Below are positions 10,261 through 23,000 of a DNA stretch of 64,000 nucleotides, in pieces. The translations under genes were made by a program, and so were the position numbers. Origin of the DNA: Dimorphilus gyrociliatus (lineage: Eukaryota > Annelida > Polychaeta > Dinophilidae); assembly GCA_904063045.1 (NCBI GenBank), contig CAJFCJ010000020.1:62001-126000 (forward strand). Reading direction: 5' to 3'. The notes below the pieces were generated by a model. The model was not told the DNA's origin, ran no database searches, and was given only the letters and a program-made list of their open reading frames with translations. Each line of letters begins with the position of its first letter. Position 1 is the stretch's first letter.

Positions 10261-13200
10261 AAATTAATAGCAAATAACTTGTTAGACTTTGAAAACGGTC
10301 CTCCACATCAAACGTCAAAGAATGTTCGTTAGCGTTTCTTGCAATGCCGAACGGAAGTAGGCCCCAAAGGTGTTCCGTTTCCGCTGACGTTTCGTTCGAA
10401 TAACAAGCGTCCGCTACTGCAATCTCGCTGCAGCCATGCGTAAAATATGTTCGAATACACAAATTACATTCGCGTTTAATTGGCGACGGCGCGTGTATCG
10501 CAGCGTCTCCTCCTCTCTTGACGCCTCAATTGTTTTAAATGAACTTGAACTCCTAAATCAAAGGTGACAAAAGGAGGGACCTTAAATCTCCATGGGGCGG
10601 GATCAGACACACACACATAATTTGGTTCTGATCACGTGACAGACACGTGCCGTTATCCAATGATCCTTAATTGCTTTCTGCTTCATTGAATTCATGCAAG
10701 TTTTTTCATGTTGTTCCTTGCGCTTCATCAATTTTCAAGAGGAACGGTCTCAGTGAATTTTATTTGTTGCCACGATTTTCGAACGCTTCATTAATTTTCG
10801 GGAGTTTCATTGGAATAGAATCGGTAGACGAGTTGCGGGAGAGGAAGGCAAAGTAATATACCGCCTCGGTTATAATACCGGCGATTAGCATAATAAGTGT
10901 AATTATAAATGGCAGGTTAAATGGGCATATAAAGTTACGACGCGAGCGAAGAGAAGCATTCGTGCAAGTGGCTATTGTCCTAATCTGCCATTCAACAACG
11001 ACGTTGGCGTCACGTGCCCAGATAATTAGCTATTTTCCATATTTCTACAGTCTGTTTGCAGTCGTTCAGTTAACGTCCGTTTCGAAGGGATAGTCTACTA
11101 AGTCGAAAAGCGAGTTGTTTCCATGGAAACAGGCCAAATCAATCGTTTTCGAAAAATTAGACTTGTCGATACCGTTTCTTCATATAAATTCGTTATTTTC
11201 TTCTTATTCCAACAACGCGTATCATCATAGTCAGAGTGAAAACATACATTGTAGTTCGAGTAGTGTAACGCATATGAAATACAATTATATAAACAAACGC
11301 AAACACGCACAGACATATGTATGCGAATAAATTCAGTATACATTGCAATGTTTGCTATCCTTTTCATATTCTAACCAATTAAATTGATAAAACAAGACGT
11401 CTAAGTTTACCAAGCCCAGAGGAAGAGAAGGAGAGGCGGGGCAGGTAGAAATTAATTGATAATAGCTAATTTTCCGTGACCGTTGGTCATGGAGCTAAGA
11501 CACTATGAATGAACAAGACCCGAGGCAAATGTGTACGTCGAGGAGCGTGAGAAGAAAAGAATTCAATACGTCGTCTACAATGACATATCTCAAAGAATTC
11601 TTCGTTTTTAGTAGCCGGAAAAGCATCTCCTTTAATAACGCGGCGAGCATTGTAGGTAACGGAAGGTCTCTTATGGGAGTAGCAGCCTAATGTTTCCTGA
11701 ACACCTTTGCCAAATTATAAAGAATCCGTCTGTGATGTTGGAAAGAATCAGGGCACATCATTTTCGAAACGGACGCTATCTCCCTACGCAAAAACGTTTT
11801 GCGTGTTTAACCGACACCCTATACGCAAACAGTTTGCACAAACATTCAAGCAAAAAAAGCGCTAATTCTTGCAGACATCTAGCCTCAGGGCAGACCGTAT
11901 AGAGATGTCTATCGCTCGTATTACATCACAGATGAAATAGAAGGCGACTATTTGTTAAGTTTCACATGAAAGAGCCGCCGAAACTCACTACTGATTCCAT
12001 CTTACGTTTGCATAGCTCATGTTTTTTCTCACCTGCCTCCCACCTGTACGCTTAATTAGACGCCATTCGAACAGGCAGGGAAAAGCGTGCGCTACTTTCT
12101 GAAAAGAGCGGAGATTAGGACTGACCAAAATTTCCTTCAACATAATCTCTTATAGTGCGCGGCCTGATTGCGTCCACTTCCTGTCACGGCGTCACGAAAT
12201 GGACGTTTTAACTTGTTTTTACAGACGTACCTCCATCAGAATGGAAGAGTTATTTTATAGCAAAAAATTGAAATACAATACCAAAAACTGTGCCCTTAAG
12301 TCTACTGCCACACGCGTCCGCCACGCGACAATCGACGTCCCCAAAAATTATGAATATTGATACTCCGCTATGACATTCATGGGAAAGTAAAGGAAAAAAC
12401 TTCGAGACACTTTTTATCCCTCACAGAACACCCTTTCTTATGAAGGAACACCGCTAAGGTAACGTTTCATTAATCATTTCATACGTGTTCGGGTCGAGTA
12501 ATTTACTGTGCTCAATTCATTTAAGTAGGACAATAGAAATATTTTTATTACGATGATTAATCATCCCCCCGAGCAGGGCAATAGATGGTTTCGATGACAC
12601 CCTAATATACAATCGTTTGACAAACGGACAAACAATAAAAAATCACGAGCATTCTTCCATCCGCAATGTAATAACGAGTGTTTGTTCAGTTTGTCATTTT
12701 CCCGGTGTCATTCAGTCATGACACTTGCTCAACTATAGAAATGCTGTTTGTTTTACCGAAATCGAACGTTTGCCATGTATGACCCTGCAGATTAAATTCG
12801 ATTTAAGACGTTTGCACTTTCGACTTAGTGTTGGCATTGTTTGTCAAATTTAGTATTGCTTTTCGTATTATTTGCTTGAATGTTAAATTTTTTTTAACTT
12901 GTTTCGCACGAAATATAGTCATAGATCATTGGAAAAATATGTCAACCGTCACAAAAGGTAAATTGATATCTATGAATAAAAGTTTATTTTATAAAAAATG
13001 ACTGCAGATAGTTTGATAATCGAATAATCGAGATGCAAGAGCTATTTTACAAATTTTATAAATTAGTTAGATTAACGCTTTCTTCGAATGGTAAAGAAGC
13101 GTCAAAAATTGCTCAATTTGTAGGAGAACTTATATAATATTTCGTATAAAATATTATACCCCCTACAGAGAGTATTTGAACGGCTCAACTAATTAGAATT

Positions 13201-13358
13201 CGCCATCTCAGCATGCCACTCTATTTATTCGAAAATGGATTCAGTCGAGCTTAACGGTTGACACGGTGCATAAAATCAATAGCGATGATCAGATTTGAGT
13301 GATAATAGAGCATGCAAACCGAGTAAACTCGTCTAAAAAACAGACGCTTCACGTCCGT
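10261..13358. other. Spacer upstream of the ETS gene, possible regulatory sequence
   Basis: About 3 kb with higher GC than the flanking spacers and no coding exon I can support. Two E-boxes (CACGTG) lie 11 bases apart at 10633-10649, and a third is near 11009. CCACTTCCTG at 12174-12183 reads as an ETS-type site on the minus strand. An 8-3-8 palindrome lies at 11786-11804. A TATA-like CATATAAAG is near 10926. I looked for exons of a Pointed domain upstream of the ETS gene and saw none. Confidence 0.4.
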
Positions 13359-13430
13359 CCAATCAACGTCCGGCTGAGCCAGAAGCGGACGCTGATTGGC
13401 CGCTGCTTCCTTCCCTTTTCCTGCTATAAA
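13359..13430 (+). promoter_or_regulatory. Core promoter of the ETS gene: inverted CCAAT pair plus TATA box
   Basis: CCAATCAACGTCC at 13359-13371 and GGACGCTGATTGG at 13387-13399 form an inverted repeat with 12 of 13 bases matching and a 15-base spacer. Each arm carries a CCAAT box (NF-Y type). TATAAAG begins at 13425, about 160 bases before the ATG at 13586. The order CCAAT, CCAAT, TATA, ATG on one strand supports a real promoter. Confidence 0.6.
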
Positions 13431-13585
13431 GCACGTTATTTCTTCATAATTCCGCACTTTTTCCGAAGTGGAAGTGGAATTTTTGTTGCGTTTATTTACG
13501 TTTATATTAACTAAATGACGCATATTTCCCAATCGTTCTTCTCCGTCCTCCTGAACCAAGAAACTTAATTTCTTGTTACATAACA

Positions 13586-16041
13586 ATGGCGAAACATTCA
13601 GATTATTACAGAGCTGCTTGCACATTTACGGCCGGTCTTTCTGGAATGATGTTTCCAGGTGAGCTTTATTACTTCTATAATTTGTGCAATTTGTAAGAAA
13701 ATTATGTAATTAAGCGTACTTTTATGTCGAATGTTGCATGAACAAAGCAAAAGGTGAGTCTGTTCCGTGAAAAAAGTAGAGCATAAGTGACGCTGACAAT
13801 ATAAATTCCTCAAAGACAGTTGGCGTGTCATGACAGCAAAATAAAAGCCCTGGGTTGAAAAAGCTTTCTGTCGTGATTAGATTTCTCCGATTGTGTTACG
13901 TCAACGTTAATACGGACATGGACAAATTTTTTCGGATGCGATTACGGCATATTTCCAGTCGGTATTCATTCTGCCTGAAGTGACTTTGTAATTGGCATTA
14001 ATTTTATTAGCTGCAAAGGGCACGAAAAGGATTTTTTATTAAGTGCCAAATAAAAAAAAACGCTGAATAAGTCTCTATCTATATTTATTAAAGACCTCTA
14101 GGAAATTATCGCCTTTTTTTGCCCGTTCTATGCAAAGCTTTCGAAAAAGTTAATTGTCGGATGTGTATCTGCTAAAATATTCATTATGTACATATATACG
14201 TGATTGTAGATCTATTGGTGTATAAAAAAATTAGCAGAAGCAATGATTACACTGACAACTTCTGATGTTGAGGAATACTTATATTGCTGATACAGTAAAG
14301 ATATAAGGAAAACAGCAAATTTTCTTAGTTAATTTTAGACATATAGTGTGGATAAATTCCTTTAAGATGCTCTGTTTACCTTTCTATCGAGTTTATATCA
14401 TCTTTAGATGCAGAACATAAATTGAAGGGCGTCTATTATTTAAATTTTATCCTCTATTATTATTCTATTATACTTTTTTGTAAAGAAGAATTTTTCAAAT
14501 TGTTTTACAGATCCATCACCTTACGCCAAATCAGCTTGGCCATCACAACATAGCCCGCAAACTCAAGGTAAGATTGTTTTTACATATTTACGTATGATGC
14601 TCTCTTTATTTATATGAAAAATAAAAGAAGAGAGAAGAGCGTGAAATATACATTACGACCAAACTATATAGTCAACAATAAAATTAGCCTCATAAAATCA
14701 TTGCAGCGCGCTAAAAAACTAGGTCAACACTGCATCGATCATGCACTCGGAAGTGACTCGCACTGCAAAAAGGCACTAAGCAGTATCTGAAACATGCAAA
14801 TGCTTTACTGCAATACTATAATTTATCTTTAATAACCATTTATTACTTGTTGATTAGCCGGATAAAGGTCTTCAGACCCGCTTCCACTTCAATAAACTTT
14901 AATAGGCTGATTTTTTTCAAACGCAGGTTTCCATTTGAAAGCTGATACGGTAAAACACCTTCCTTGGGCTGAACCTGCTCCGGTACCCCCTAGCTCGACG
15001 CCTAACGCTAGTAATTCAGGCGGGGCCGTAAAAACTCCAATGAGCCCTTCAATAGCCGCAACTGCTTGGCAAATTGCTAGACAACCAGATTCTCGGAACG
15101 GATTATTACAGGCGGCGAGTTCTAGACCGGAAACAGCGGCAGGTAAATTAAATTTTTTTACCTCCTATGAAATAGGCATGATAGCAAACGTACAATTATG
15201 ACAGATTTGGCAAAAATAGGTCATTAGACGACAAACAGCATAGAAATATACAATTTCCATTCACAAACGCATAAAACTATATTAAAGGCGTCACGACATA
15301 GCGGGCAAGCAACCTGCTGCGGTGTCTAATGCTAGTCAGGCTTCGACGCCTGGTGACGCCGTCAGGTAACGCCTGCAATCACTTCCTTCCTCACGCACTA
15401 AAAGGTTCTAAAAACGAAGCGTTTCCGAAACGTTCTAACGATCATTTATACCCATCGACGGAGTATTTTTATAGACGTAGAGTGCTGTTGGCGTCCCAAT
15501 TAAAGAGAGAAGACTAATTAGCCGTCATTCACACTGTTGTAGTGGTAATTAAAAAAGAGGGAAAAGCGATATCCTCACAAGTATAAATATTAGTAATTTA
15601 GTAAAAGTTTGCAGGAGAGAGTAACATTTACCTTAATACATAGAGCATATTATCATAAATATCCCTTTCTGTATTTAGATAAACGTATAATTACTTTTAG
15701 AAATGCAAAAGAATTGCATATTTACGTATATATATATATATATATATATACAGATATACAGTAGTACATACTGTATATAGTTTATATTTTATAATATATA
15801 TAGCTTACATATATAGCTCTTTGTACATGTTGTATATATATAAATCTACGACAAAGATAATAATGTCGGGAGAGCAGGAGAAAGCAGCTAATTGCAGTTG
15901 GTTTCGTGATACAGACGGCAAAAGAATTCCGTAAGCGAACGCATTGAATAGCTCGTAATAACTCTCCATAAACACCACTTTTACTTTATTCCACTTTCTT
16001 TGTGTTCTCTCTATTCTTATTCTCTATGCCTAGAATTCTAA

Positions 16042-16073
<32 letters not shown>

Positions 16074-18562
16074 TGTATATATCTGTAACCCCTTAAACAG
16101 AAAAGTGTATACGCCCTTAAGAATGTATTCTATATTATATTAAAGTTATATTACAATCATTAAATATATGCTATAGTCTACATTTGTAACTAATTGTGTA
16201 CACATCACGCGCATATACACGTATATGTAAATATATATTTACGAGTATGTATATAGTATACTTATATAATGTTCATGTCTCAGTGATCCTATGATAGCAT
16301 ATTATATGGTTAGTCTTCGTATCAAGTATACATTTAATGATTTCTTTAATGACAGACGTAATTAGCCTTTTGGTATCATGGCGTACATATCATTTCTAGT
16401 ATAATTTCTTGTATATAAAGTACATAGTATATATCTAGTACAATCGCCTTTTGTAATTTTTGCGATCGGCGTCACTTACGCGCAATGCAACATCCGGGTG
16501 TTTTCCGCCATATTTCCTGATATTTCCGTTCGTTCCGTCGATTCTAATCTAGGCCTATGGGGCGCCTATTGTTTCCCGCAGCATGTTCTTCTATAAAAAA
16601 TATAAATACATTTCCCCTTCCTATTTTTTTCAGGTTATTCGCACACGTCCCTATCTTGCATACCGAAAACGGAAGGAGCACACAACCAATGGAGACCTCA
16701 GGGTGAGTTCTAAGCAAAATAATACGAACGCATATATATTTACGCGCGCGTCTATATATAATAGAGAACAAAGAGTTTAAGAGCAGGAAACTCCAATATG
16801 CTTATTGCAGTTTTCTTAGGAGGCTTCACCGACTTTTATATTTTTCGCAGTCGACTGAACTCTGCGCGATTATTGTATGCGATTGCTGTACACTTTTTCC
16901 TACCAGAATTTGTCACAAAGCGTTCGAATTTTGCGGTAGCACGTTCTTTAAACTAAAGTATTACGTAGAAAGATCCGTATACGTATATGAACTATTATAA
17001 ATCGTTTACCGACACGAATTTTCACTTAGGTGCTGTTACGTAATCATTAGGGGCGGCGCGCGCCCCCTTAGACATTAAACGAACTAATCAGCTCAGGTGC
17101 GCCGGTGCGCGTTGCGGTCGAACAATCTCGGCGGCGTATAAACACAGCTATCGATCGCCGTTGAATGACTCTCTATAAACGGCACTGCCCGAAAGATAAC
17201 AATGACGGCAATCGACTGTATTCAGCTGTCACCAACTGCCATCAGATAGAGTGTTTAAGGCGAAGTTTTACTAAGCTTTTTTCTTTTTTTCTTTCACATA
17301 TATTTAGCCGGCCGCCCCGGTTGTTTACCGAAGCCGTCTCGCCCCATTTTCGTTGCAGTATGTTCGAAATTGCTCTGCAAATACGCTACATCGACGTTTC
17401 GCTTCCTTTTTTTTATTCAACTCTCTCTCTCTTTTTCTCTTCTCTTTTACTTTGCTTTCTTGTTTAACCCCGTTTTCCAACTTATATTTACGCTATACTT
17501 GAAAAAGAGTCGAGCAATTGATTCCGTCCAGTCTTTGTCTTCTGCAACTTTTGCAGTTGCCTTGCTGAGAGTTAACTGCTGGACACCGAAGTAATTGAAA
17601 GTGGGGCCGTCGTAGTGACTAATGCAACGTAATGACTGCGACGGCTCGGCTAAATGCCCGTGATGACACTATTATTGGCCACCTTTCTTTATGCCGCATC
17701 GATTTACAGCGTATTATTGCAGGATATTGTGTTCCTGATCGCACTTTGCGCACTGTTTATAAAGAACGGTCGCTTATAAATCGAAAAGTTGTGAATATAA
17801 TCGCCGGCGCCCAAGAGGCCTGACTTCGTATAAGCGCTCCCTCTCGGAAGAGCGGAAGGAAGTTGTTTTGGTGTATTTTGGCCTCTTTTCCCTCTCGCTA
17901 GCTGAGCGATTGCCTTTTCTCATTTAATGCTCGTTCGGTGTTTCCTAAACGCTTATCCATGCATATAGTCCTACAGTACACTTCAAATTGCAAGTAATAT
18001 ATTTTATTTTCTTTTATAATTAGGTTCTGGTCAGATTCAATTGTGGCAATTTCTACTCGAACTGCTGTCTGATAGTACAAATTCCAATTGTATACAATGG
18101 GAAGGTACTAATGGAGAATTTAAATTGGTTGACCCAGATGAAGTTGCTAGGAGGTGGGGTGAGAGAAAATCAAAACCAAATATGAATTACGATAAATTAT
18201 CAAGAGCATTACGCTATTACTACGATAAAAATATCATGACGAAAGTTCATGGAAAAAGGTACGCCTACAAATTTGATTTCGCCGGCCTTGCCCAGGCGAT
18301 GCAACCATCTTCGACCGATCCAACATCATATAAGTATCAACAAGATCTTCTAATGTCAACGTATCACCACCATACGTCAAAGTTTAATTTCATGAACGCT
18401 CCGATTTCGTCCTCCAACGGTTTTTTTGCATCTAGTCCGTCTTACTGGGGTTCTGGTGCTAATCTCTATTCGAATCTACCTAATGCCATGCCTCATCACG
18501 CTCCTCATGTCACGTCTCATCTTTCCTCTCCATTTTATTCCTATGAACACGTACATCAATGA
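13586..18562 (+). CDS. ERG-like: Erg/FLI-class ETS transcription factor, five exons, about 317 aa
   Basis: Exons at 13586-13658, 14511-14567, 14927-15142, 16634-16702 and 18024-18562. All four introns split a Gly or Asp codon in phase 1, all sites are GT..AG, and the frame stays open to TGA. The last exon holds the whole ETS domain (about residues 142-224). It starts with [14 protein letters not shown] and includes the recognition helix ([16 protein letters not shown]) and [10 protein letters not shown], near-identical to the Erg/FLI1/FEV group. The C-terminal tail ([24 protein letters not shown]) also follows vertebrate ERG. The 69-base exon 4 encodes IPKTEG, matching the PKTED region just before the ETS domain of ERG. 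It binds GGAA sites in the nucleus and controls transcription in development. No Pointed domain is present, as in FEV. An upstream alternative start outside this model cannot be excluded. Confidence 0.9.
15143..16633 (+). other. Intron 3 of the ETS gene
   Basis: Contains TA microsatellites (15727-15750 and 16049-16072), one TAGGCCTA (16550-16557), and an exon-like GC-richer block at 15302-15365. That block has an acceptor and a good donor (GTCAG then GTAACG) but is 64 bases long and would break the reading frame. Confidence 0.6.
16703..18023 (+). other. Intron 4 of the ETS gene with a CpG-rich patch
   Basis: The segment 17041-17150 is the most GC-rich short stretch near the gene. It includes the near-palindrome GGGGCGGCGCGCGCCCCC and a TATAAA near 17136. 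It could be an internal promoter or enhancer for a short ETS-domain transcript; I see no good first exon after it. Confidence 0.35.
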
Positions 18563-18800
18563 GGGTACATAATTGAATAATTAATTAATTAACAAGGCAC
18601 ACGTTTTTATAGTATATTTACATGTATATTAATTCTCGTATAGTTCAGAGATATTACATGCCAATTGTGCCAAGAATTCTTGTAAAAAATTTATCTAGTC
18701 ATATTTACAAGAGACACATAATTAACAAATATATCCAGAAACATGTAGATATATATGTACAGTTGCTTGTATGAAATATTTATATATATTTATATAAATG

Positions 18801-18805
18801 AATAA

Positions 18806-18806
<1 letters not shown>
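18801..18806 (+). terminator. Candidate polyadenylation signal of the ETS gene
   Basis: AATAAA occurs twice in overlap about 240 bases after the stop codon, immediately before a long TA tract. Confidence 0.45.

Positions 18807-18809
<3 letters not shown>

Positions 18810-18847
<38 letters not shown>
18810..18847. repeat. (TA)n microsatellite
   Basis: Perfect TA alternation of about 38 bases in the 3' flank of the ETS gene. Confidence 0.95.
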
Positions 18848-18850
<3 letters not shown>

Positions 18851-19863
18851 TATATGTATTTATAGTATATACTGTATATTAATATAGATATTTATATAGA
18901 TATATAGGGTATACATACATGCATATATATACTATATACATACAATTTACACAGCGTAAATGTACAAAATATTTAATTATAGTGAAAATGAAATGTTGTT
19001 GACTGTGAAGGAAAGACTACAGCACTAGTTGCATGGTATAAATATTAAGTCCTTGAAAATATCGTTGTGTACATAAATTGAATAAAAAAACATTAAATTG
19101 ACTCAATCTATCAATAATCGTTTGGGAACCGATGATGAATACTGACGGGTACAGTAATGCTATTTTTGCAGTTGTCAGTGTCAACTGCAAGTTTGCATGC
19201 AAGTCGCAGCGTGTAGATTGAGAGCTGTCTCTGATTTATTCGTAAAAGCATTAACGAATATTTTTATATAAATCTACTGAAACGTATCAATCTTTGATTA
19301 TTGATGGCAAACAAGACAAAAGAAATGAAGCGTCGAGAATATTTCTTGTCAGCTTTATTTCGACGACCGGTGAAAAGCGTCGAATTCGAATAAACATTCG
19401 GTTAAGCTCTACAAACATAAGCTAGTACGAGTTTGCCACTGTTACCGAGCTGTCCTATCACGTTTTCTTGTTGACAAACCGACTTGCTTATTCGGACGTT
19501 TTGTTTACTTCTTATTTAGCGCCTCTCTTTTTTTGCTTTTCTTCTCCATATATAGAATTTATGCTAATCGCATTCCGCCTTATCATTCGTTTAGACGCCG
19601 CTTCGCCACCTAATATCGATGGTACCCGACTTTAGCGCACGTCCCAAAGGACGCAACAGATTGAACTTGTCAATTGTTGTTCTTTTACAGAGTAACTGTA
19701 TCTGGGGTATAAAACGTCTTACATAGAGACGATTGAGGCGTCTTCTCTCGTATGTCCGTAACTGTGACAACGAAAACGTTTTATTTTACTTTTAAATAAA
19801 CATTTATGTAATCAAATACTTAACTTTTCGAAACTTCTGTTAATTTTGTACAATTTTAAAAAA
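18848..19863. other. Spacer after the ETS gene
   Basis: No coding region seen. Includes a perfect 9-base hairpin, TTGCAGTTG (19166-19174) with CAACTGCAA (19182-19190), followed at once by the palindrome TTGCATGCAA (19193-19202). Confidence 0.4.
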
Positions 19864-20028
19864 TGCGCATGCGCACTTAATGTATAAATTAATTGAAGAC
19901 GATTATATATTAAAAAAATTTTGTTAGCATAAAAATAAATACACTTAGTTAGAAGATAATTTACAGTCCTTTGTGCATATATGCACTGCAATATATAGCT
20001 GGGGGCGGTGAAACATCATCTCTGTTGA
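19864..20028 (+). promoter_or_regulatory. Candidate promoter with NRF1-like site
   Basis: TGCGCATGCGCA at 19864-19875 is a perfect match to the palindromic NRF1 recognition core. A GC box-like GGGGGCGG lies near 20000. A second NRF1 core is at 20317-20327, so the open frame starting at 20029 is flanked by two of them. CpG-containing sites like these are rare in this AT-rich window. Confidence 0.3.
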
Positions 20029-23000
20029 ATGACAACAATAGCATCTCAGCAAGAATCCAAGAAAATTAAGCACAGCGTTTTGAATAGCGCTCGTTCCTCT
20101 CGCTTCTCTTCAAATAAGGCTATACGAATTCGATCAGATAAAAGAACTCTTGAAAAAGAAAACTCGACTCCATCTTTTGAAAGAGCGAAAGAAAAAACAC
20201 TGAATCGGGACAATCACGGTAAACATAACTGAAAATTATCAGTACCTCCCGCGGTAAAATTGGCGCCCTTCACCTGCCCGGAAAAAAAATCGACGATGCA
20301 CGACCGAACTTTGGGATGCGCATGCGCGCTGATCGATCAAGTCTGACATGCCTTATGGACACGGCCGACTGGAGGCGGGTGACAATTCGAAATAGAATAA
20401 TGACCGCTCCGTGTGTGTTTAGAATAATTTTTTTAGCGCCGAGTGATTGATTGAAAAAGGTTGTTGTTTTTGCTTCTCTTCATATTCTAATGAGATTTTG
20501 CGGGTGGAATATATGACATGAAAATTAACTCGTTTCACTCCCCCAAATCCGATTATTTTATAATCCGGAATTGTATAAAAATAATATAAGGTGAATAAAA
20601 AGAGAAGGGAACAGTTGATTAGCATGGCATCAATCAAAAGTCACTAATGACGGTCGTAAAAAATCCAGGTAAGACGCCTATAATGCGTCATCGGTGTTGC
20701 GTTTAAGCGTTGTACTTATTGAGCACCTGGCCGTGAATCTTACGACTCAATTGCCCAATTATTGCGCGCCGCGTATTAATTACAGTCGAGCCATAAAAGA
20801 AGTCGGCTTTGTACTATAAGGATATTAATTGACACCTTTGCCTTCGGCCATCTAACTTTACTCGAAAAGTTCTAGATTTTCTTTCAAAGTTACTCTATTC
20901 GGGCATAGCTGATGGCGAATGGTATATTTCTTTTATTCAATACTTCCTTTTAACTTTTTTCCCTTTTCCTTTTTCTCTCTTCTCCTTTTAAATTCTTTCA
21001 TTTCATATCTCTTTCTTTCATTCTCATTTTTCGTTACTTTTTCTTACTTTTACCACTAATGGTTTAATTATATCGATTCGAGGAATTTCCAAATCCGACG
21101 GTGCGTTGCATAAAAGCACCTCTTCTACCTGTCAACGAGCAGGTGCGTTATATACTCGTTTTTGTCAAGTTTTTTACTTATCGTTCTGCTAAAGTCACTT
21201 GGAGTGGTAGCGAAGAGTTTAATGGAATATTTTCTAGCGCATCTGCCTGCCAAAGCGCACTTGACGAATAAAACACACAGATTGTGTATGTACACATAAA
21301 TGTATTTGTCTAACATACAGTACTACTGTATTATTATAAATATATAAGGTTAGTTTTCGATCGATAATCAATGCCATCATCTCAGCATGTTGAAGGAAGG
21401 GCCGAAATCGATAAGCCATTCATTTTCGGCCGTCTATATATGTATACAGGAAATTTTAAACCACATTGCTCTAATCAAATATTATGCTAATTAAAAAGCA
21501 ATCGAACGTTTCCAGGTAGGAAGTGTTTTAGTTTTTCTACTTCCTCCACTACTCGGCTCGCCTTTTCTGGTGCTAAATATTTTTTCCATTATACCCGAAT
21601 CGAAAATTAACGAACGCTTTCGATTGATTTATTGATATTATATACACGCCTTTTTTCAAAATGAAACATTCGCTATAGAACGCTTCTTAATTGCGTTTGT
21701 ACAAACATGTGCGCCGCATGTAGAGCCTTAAAATATTTCCTTTAATCTTCAATTTATTGTTTATTCAACTCTTAAAGATATTCCTTAATTATTGCACAGA
21801 AGATGCATCTTATTCAACTTCAAAAGACTATCGTATGCAAATTCTCTCTTTCCCTTATCGAAAAATCGTCGATTATCGTCTTCCGCCTCCGCTTATAGAT
21901 TTCTTAATAAGCTTTCCTATATAAAAAAAAGAAAACTTGACGCGGGCTTTATAAAGCTGCGAGCGAATTGTTTGTTCCGGCAAAAATTCTCCAATAGGAA
22001 ATTTCCCGTCCGACCAATTCAGGGCACGTTTTTCAACAAGCTTTCACTATATTCAGTCCCTTTGTTTTTTCCTGGTAACATTTGCCGAGCCTTTTTGTCG
22101 GTTTGACCCGAATGTTTGCTATTACTTTCGGCGAGAATTTAGCATTGATTTTCAGTTTTATTCTACTTCTAAACCTCTTTTTTCTTCTTTTAATTTCGAA
22201 AAGTTCCCCTTCTCTGATAAGAAATAATGTCTTAATAATATTTACGCTCGATTACATTTAATACAGCTGTAAACGCTCTATAATCAATATTATAATAAGT
22301 GTTTAGCGATTGTTATGTAACTTAGAAGCGCGTTCCTCTCTTTCCCGAGGGAATTTAATGCCTTATTAAGCACAGATCACAAGTAACGCTCGGTCCGCTT
22401 CATAAGATCACATCAACTACTGGCCACGTGACCTAATCACGTGATCAATGATAAAAGGACGATTACGCAATCGTAATGGAAGTTTTAGCTGCTAGTTGAT
22501 ATTGTTAAGGCTACAATTATCCCGTAAATATTCTTACGAAGCCTGTATATTTATGTAAATACCCTGTTTAATTGTTGTACGACGGGTAACAGCCTGTTAT
22601 GTTTGTCAATATAGAAGCAGAAGTTGCAAATAAATCTTTCATCCTCATAGAGTGGAAGCCATAAGATGGCAATTTAGAAAAACAATAGGAAAACGGAAAA
22701 GGAAGTGGAATCGCCGATGCACAATCATGCCACTCTGATATGATTTTAATCTATCAAACGACTTACAAAATTAAGTAGGAGGGCTCCATGGGCCACTAGA
22801 TGGAGCTTAAAGTTTCTCTTTGTCTTAATTATACAAAGTTCCAAAGAACTCTAGAAATAAGATGCCAAGAGCTGCAGTAGCAGTTTCTTTCTAGTTATTA
22901 TTTGTTACACTTGTATGAGACCAAAAGGAAACACGCGAAGTCGCGATAAAAATCGTGCAAACAAAAGGAAATCGACCGACAAGGGGAAATACGAGTTTAA

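Noticed and set aside
13251-13625. 124-codon minus-strand frame
   Set aside because: It lies antisense across the ETS promoter and first exon, starts without ATG support and has no recognisable content.
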